A stretch of DNA of 64,000 nucleotides from Raphanus sativus (Eukaryota; Streptophyta; Magnoliopsida; Brassicales; Brassicaceae): the NCBI RefSeq assembly GCF_000801105.2, contig NC_079516.1, positions 44,496,908 to 44,560,907 of the forward strand, in the 5' to 3' direction. The notes under the pieces were generated by a model, which saw nothing but the letters and a program-made list of their open reading frames with translations, had not been told where the DNA came from and searched no databases. Each line of letters starts with the position of its first letter. Position 1 is the first letter of the stretch. A program made the position numbers and the translations under genes. Below are positions 60,471 through 64,000 of this stretch, one piece after another.

Positions 60471-61216
60471 TCATTACAGAAACTACGAAACAAATCATTA
60501 CATAGACACTATGTACTGAAAAATATAAAACAAATACCAAGTGGATATGATAATATGCTGCCTTTTGAAACTTTTACTCGCTTTTCTGATGCAAATGTTG
60601 TGTGTGACTATCCTTTTTACATAACTGCTTCAATTCGCACATTGACATCGTAGTGCAAAACTCATTGATTTTCTTGAGAGCTTTGAATAGTCAAAAATCT
60701 AAACACAATGCCATTACATCTGTACATTATTTAAAAATCTAAAAATAACATATAGAGATACGTACTATTTATACATTTTAGGTGATGATGGAGCTGATGG
60801 TTGATCCATCATCATCGTCATCATATGTTCTTTGATCTTTTCTTGTGGTTGCTGATGACAAGTCTCCTATCATATGGTTGATGAAGAATAAAGTAAAGAT
60901 CAGATGATGGAAGAAAGAGAATTTAAACTTATATGACAAATATGTGTGTGTACGGAGAGACTATTAATTAGGTTGTTAATCAATTTTAATTAAACTAAAT
61001 CAAAGGCATAATTTTCTTATATTATTCGATAAACATTTTTAAGTTGTAATATCGAGTACAATAGTTAAATATCAACACCATATCTTTTTTCAAAGCTTGT
61101 AGATTTAAATTACTGGAAAATTACAAGTATATAATATAAATAATTTTCCACAAATTAAATGTCCATAAATAAAATTGTTTTTTCTTAAATAAAAATTACA
61201 TAACTATCTAACTATA

Positions 61217-61285
61217 CAGTAGAACCTCTATAAATTAATATTCAATAAATTAATAGTTTCTATAAATTAATAAATTTCGGTGGTT
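61217..61285. repeat. Partial copy of CAGT-ended MITE
   Basis: CAGTAGAACCTCTATAAATT matches the end of the element at 20227. A second TATAAATTAATA follows, but the right terminus was not found. Confidence 0.4.
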
Positions 61286-62453
61286 CCAATTTAGATCCTT
61301 CAAATTTTAATACAAATCTATAAAATAATAAGATAATATTTTTATAGAAAATTCTACGTAAATATATGGTTTCATTCCCATTAAAATTATAAATTAATAA
61401 TTTATATGTATACACTTTTTATATAAGTAAAAATCTATTATTATATTGTTTTTTTATATTCACAATGATATTATCTTATCACTATAAATATTTATCGCCT
61501 TTTAAAAATATATGCACATTAGTTAAGAAATTATATTTCAAATAAAACAAGTATTTTATTCTTTTCTAAATTATAAAAATTTCACAAATAATTTTTTTTC
61601 AACTATATAAGTTTTCAACACAAGTGATCATGAATAAAATTTAAATAAAGTGAAAAATAGACAAAACAATATTTTGACAGGAAAACTAAACTTTTTGAAT
61701 TTTGTGGTTTATGAGTTGCAGATACATCAAAAGAAAAATACGATAAGCGATACTTTATTATTTTTTCATAAATCATAAATTTACTTTAAAAAATATTAAT
61801 TGTTTTATTAATAAAATTTTGGTTTATATATGAATTAAAGGCTGGCCAGAATAGCCGGTTTCTGAGTTTTTGAAGGTTTATATAGATTTTTAATCGGTTT
61901 AATTTTAATTGGTTTAGATATTAATCTAACCCAGATTATTATTCGGTATATGGTTCAATCTGGTCCGGTCTGGTTTTTAAGAACACTGTAAGAATTGAAA
62001 ACGTAGGAAGCCATTGTGACGTGGCGGTCTAAACCTCTGTTCTGTATCATTGCTTCCATCTGTCGCAAAAGTAAATGCTTTCCCCCGAATTAAATGCGAA
62101 AACCGGATCTTCAACCAAAGATTCCTTCTTTTGTATTCGAGAGTTGAACCCGACCCGGATCCGAGTTTCAGTATTCGACCCAACTCCGGTGCGTCCTTCT
62201 ATTCGGCAACTCCGTCAACAATTTAACCGGGCGGAACATCTTAAAGCGTTCAAATACTACTGGGTTCGCTCGGCTGTCGATTTTGCATGAGTTGGCTGTC
62301 GGTGAAACGATCCGACCCGGGAGTGGAATCGGATATCATCAGGACTTGTGCAGTTGGAGAAGCAATTTATGGAATTAGGGTTTTTTATTGTATTTTCCGT
62401 GAGTGAAGGATTGATCGATAGAAGAAGAGGGGATTGATCCGAAACAAATCATC

Positions 62454-64000
62454 ATGTGGTTCTCCTTCTTAAGACCTAGAGATCGATTCTCCTTGCTCGA
62501 ACTCAGGTTTTCAATTTCTGTTCCTCTGTTTTGTTAAGTTCCCAATTGAGTCTAAAAGTACTCTTTTATGTGTAAAAATTGTTTCTTTTTAATCTCTCTG
62601 GGAGTAGAATTTACATCTAATTAGTTAGGGTTTGAATCTCTGTATGTTGCCATTGACTATTTTAAAGTTCAGCTTTGTGTATACAACATTGTATTATAGA
62701 AGCATAAGCTTCGTTTTCATTGTCTGTGTAGGCATCTGACTGACCAGTTGGCAAAAATTCAGATAGTGAACGGCACCAATAAGGTCAGTGCGTGGCATCA
62801 TAAGCCTCTTTCATTTTATTTTTTCTTCTTAGGTTTTCATCTCTTTTTTTTTAAACATTTTGAAGGACTTGGTTGTCGAGGCACTGAGATCAATCGCGGA
62901 GATATTAACCTATGGCGATCAACATGATCCCTCATTCTTTGAGTGAGTCTTTTCTTTCGAATTATCTGTCAGTTTAATGTCTTATTGGCAGATGCTAATA
63001 TTATTGCAGGTTTTTTATGGAGAAGCAAGTCATGGGAGAGTTTGTACGTATCTTGAGGGTTAGCAAAACAGTTTCTGTTTCTGTCCAGTTGTTGCAAACC
63101 ATGAGTATTATGATCCAAAACCTCACAACTGAACAAGCCATCTGTGAGTTCTGTTCGTACAGTATATTTGTCTTTGTTAATATCTCATGACTATATAGTC
63201 TATTTATGATCCTCTTTTTTTTCTAAACTCATTGCAGACTACTTGTTCAGTAACGAATATGTAAACTATCTGATAACATATACATTTGACTTCCAACATG
63301 AAGAGCTTCTATCTTACTACATATCCTTCCTAAGGTACATTTTTTTTGTTTGTATTATCTCGTCTTTAGGAAGTACTTATCGACTGTATCCGATAACTCT
63401 TTCGTTTTCTTTATGTAGAGCTGTTAGTGGGAAACTCAACAAGCATACAATATCGTTGCTTCTGAAGACTGAGAACGTGGGTATTCTTTAAGTTGCATTT
63501 TCCTTTTTTACTGTTGTATGTCCTTTATGGGTAATTTATTCCCCCATATTTTAATTCTGCGTTTCTGCGTCTAGGATGTAGTAGTTTCTTTTCCCCTCTA
63601 TGTCCAAGGCATACAATTTGCATTCCATGAAGAGAACATGATACGCACTGCCGTTCGTGCCCTGACTCTTAATGTATATCACGGTAAGTCGTTTATAGTA
63701 GCTCTTTCGATTTGTGACTTGTATGATAAAAATACTTAGAGCTCTTTTAGCATCGTTTCTGATGCCTTTAGTTTGTTTTTGCAGTTGGCGATGAATCTGT
63801 GAATGATTATGTAGTTAGTCAACCACACACTGAGTACTTTTCAAAATTAGTTTCGTTTTTCCAAAAGCAATGCATGGATCTAAGCGCAATGGTGTCGAAC
63901 ACGCTAAAGTAAGGTTCAGTGCATTTTCATTTTCCAAAGGAAATAGCTTGTCGAAGTTATCATTTCTTCTCACAACCCCTGTTTTTATATATCTACTTGT
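62454..64000 (+). CDS. TT9: TT9/GFS9, CLEC16A-like protein, 5' part (runs off window)
   Basis: Peripheral Golgi/endosomal protein with an FPL (CLEC16A/gop-1) domain; Arabidopsis TT9/GFS9 (At3g28430) is needed for vacuolar protein transport and flavonoid accumulation in the seed coat. Exons seen: 62454-62506 (MWFSFLRPRDRFSLLELR), 62732-62783, 62866-62942, 63011-63143, 63238-63334, 63419-63476, 63575-63683, 63785-63908, all in frame. Together they give about 227 residues including the FPL core: EILTYGDQHDPSFFEFFMEK, LLQTMSIMIQNL, YLFSNEYVNYLITYTFDF, YYISFLRAVSGKLNKHTISL and RTAVRALTLNVYH. The C-terminal majority lies beyond 64000. The ATG is the first in frame after a stop-containing leader. 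No lesion in the visible part. Confidence 0.92.

Larger units (their letters stand above)
59692..62453. other. Bidirectional intergenic between sugar transporter and TT9
   Basis: Contains both 5' regions, the micro-insertion at 60431-60470, AT-rich DNA with a partial copy of the AACCTCTATAAATTAATA repeat (61217-61285), and a GC-richer TT9 leader (about 62000-62450) with an upstream frame of 71 codons (62075-62290) of unknown significance. Confidence 0.5.

Noticed and set aside
62075..62290. A 71-codon frame upstream of TT9 as a separate gene.
   Set aside because: It lies in the probable TT9 leader or promoter with no homology I recognise; mentioned only as an upstream frame.
1..64000. CRISPR arrays, rRNA, bacterial operons or viral insertions.
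   Set aside because: No regularly spaced repeats, rRNA signatures or viral-type coding regions were seen; all intact genes are plant nuclear genes with introns or a clear plant family.

Overview
This is plant nuclear DNA from a Brassicaceae species, most likely Brassica or a close relative. Genes are intron-rich with GT-AG splicing, intergenic DNA is AT-rich, and encoded proteins are near-identical to Arabidopsis thaliana proteins I recognise. The transposable elements (Helitrons, PIF/Harbinger, Stowaway and hAT MITEs, SINE and LINE tails) are typical of Brassicaceae. Arabidopsis locus names are from memory of protein sequences; no search was run.

From 1 to about 56 kb the gene order follows Arabidopsis chromosome 2 in descending order: TET2 (At2g19580), a GRWD1/HTD1-like WD40 protein (At2g19540), a small membrane protein (At2g19530), FVE/MSI4 (At2g19520), RECA2 (At2g19490), NAP1;2 (At2g19480), a DUF3511 protein (At2g19460), a U-box receptor-like cytoplasmic kinase (At2g19410) and a large ADA3-like protein (At2g19390). 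Many intervening Arabidopsis genes are missing, as expected of a fractionated subgenome after whole-genome triplication. Two missing genes persist as decayed exons in the expected position and order: THO6/DWA1 (At2g19430) at 34.6-36.2 kb and an NDR-type AGC kinase (At2g19400) at 47.8 kb. The last two genes leave this colinearity: an ERD6-like sugar transporter (At2g48020-like) and the start of TT9/GFS9 (At3g28430-like), which runs off the right edge.

Non-colinear or broken genes are a SURF1-like pseudogene (21-22.9 kb, two frameshifting lesions) and a tyrosine-aminotransferase-like fragment (27.3-27.7 kb).

The repeat landscape is the most unusual part. A 1.7-kb element with PIF/Harbinger-like ends and TTA target duplications (30828-32546) carries fragments of two unrelated host genes, a clade-D PP2C first exon and several intron-bearing pieces of 3-isopropylmalate dehydrogenase, so it looks like a chimeric Pack-type transposon. 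Two copies of one non-autonomous Helitron family are present; one sits inside the TET2 intron, which uses a GC-AG donor. A different Helitron lies at 39.8-41.8 kb. The window also has a recurring class of tiny insertions flanked by 12-18 bp direct repeats, mostly with A/T runs, which resemble extremely truncated retroposons.

Several intact genes act on chromatin or DNA: FVE/MSI4 (histone deacetylase and PRC2-type complexes), NAP1;2 (H2A-H2B chaperone), the GRWD1-like protein, the ADA3-like protein (SAGA, inferred) and RECA2 (organelle recombination). I saw no tRNA, rRNA, CRISPR or bacterial features.
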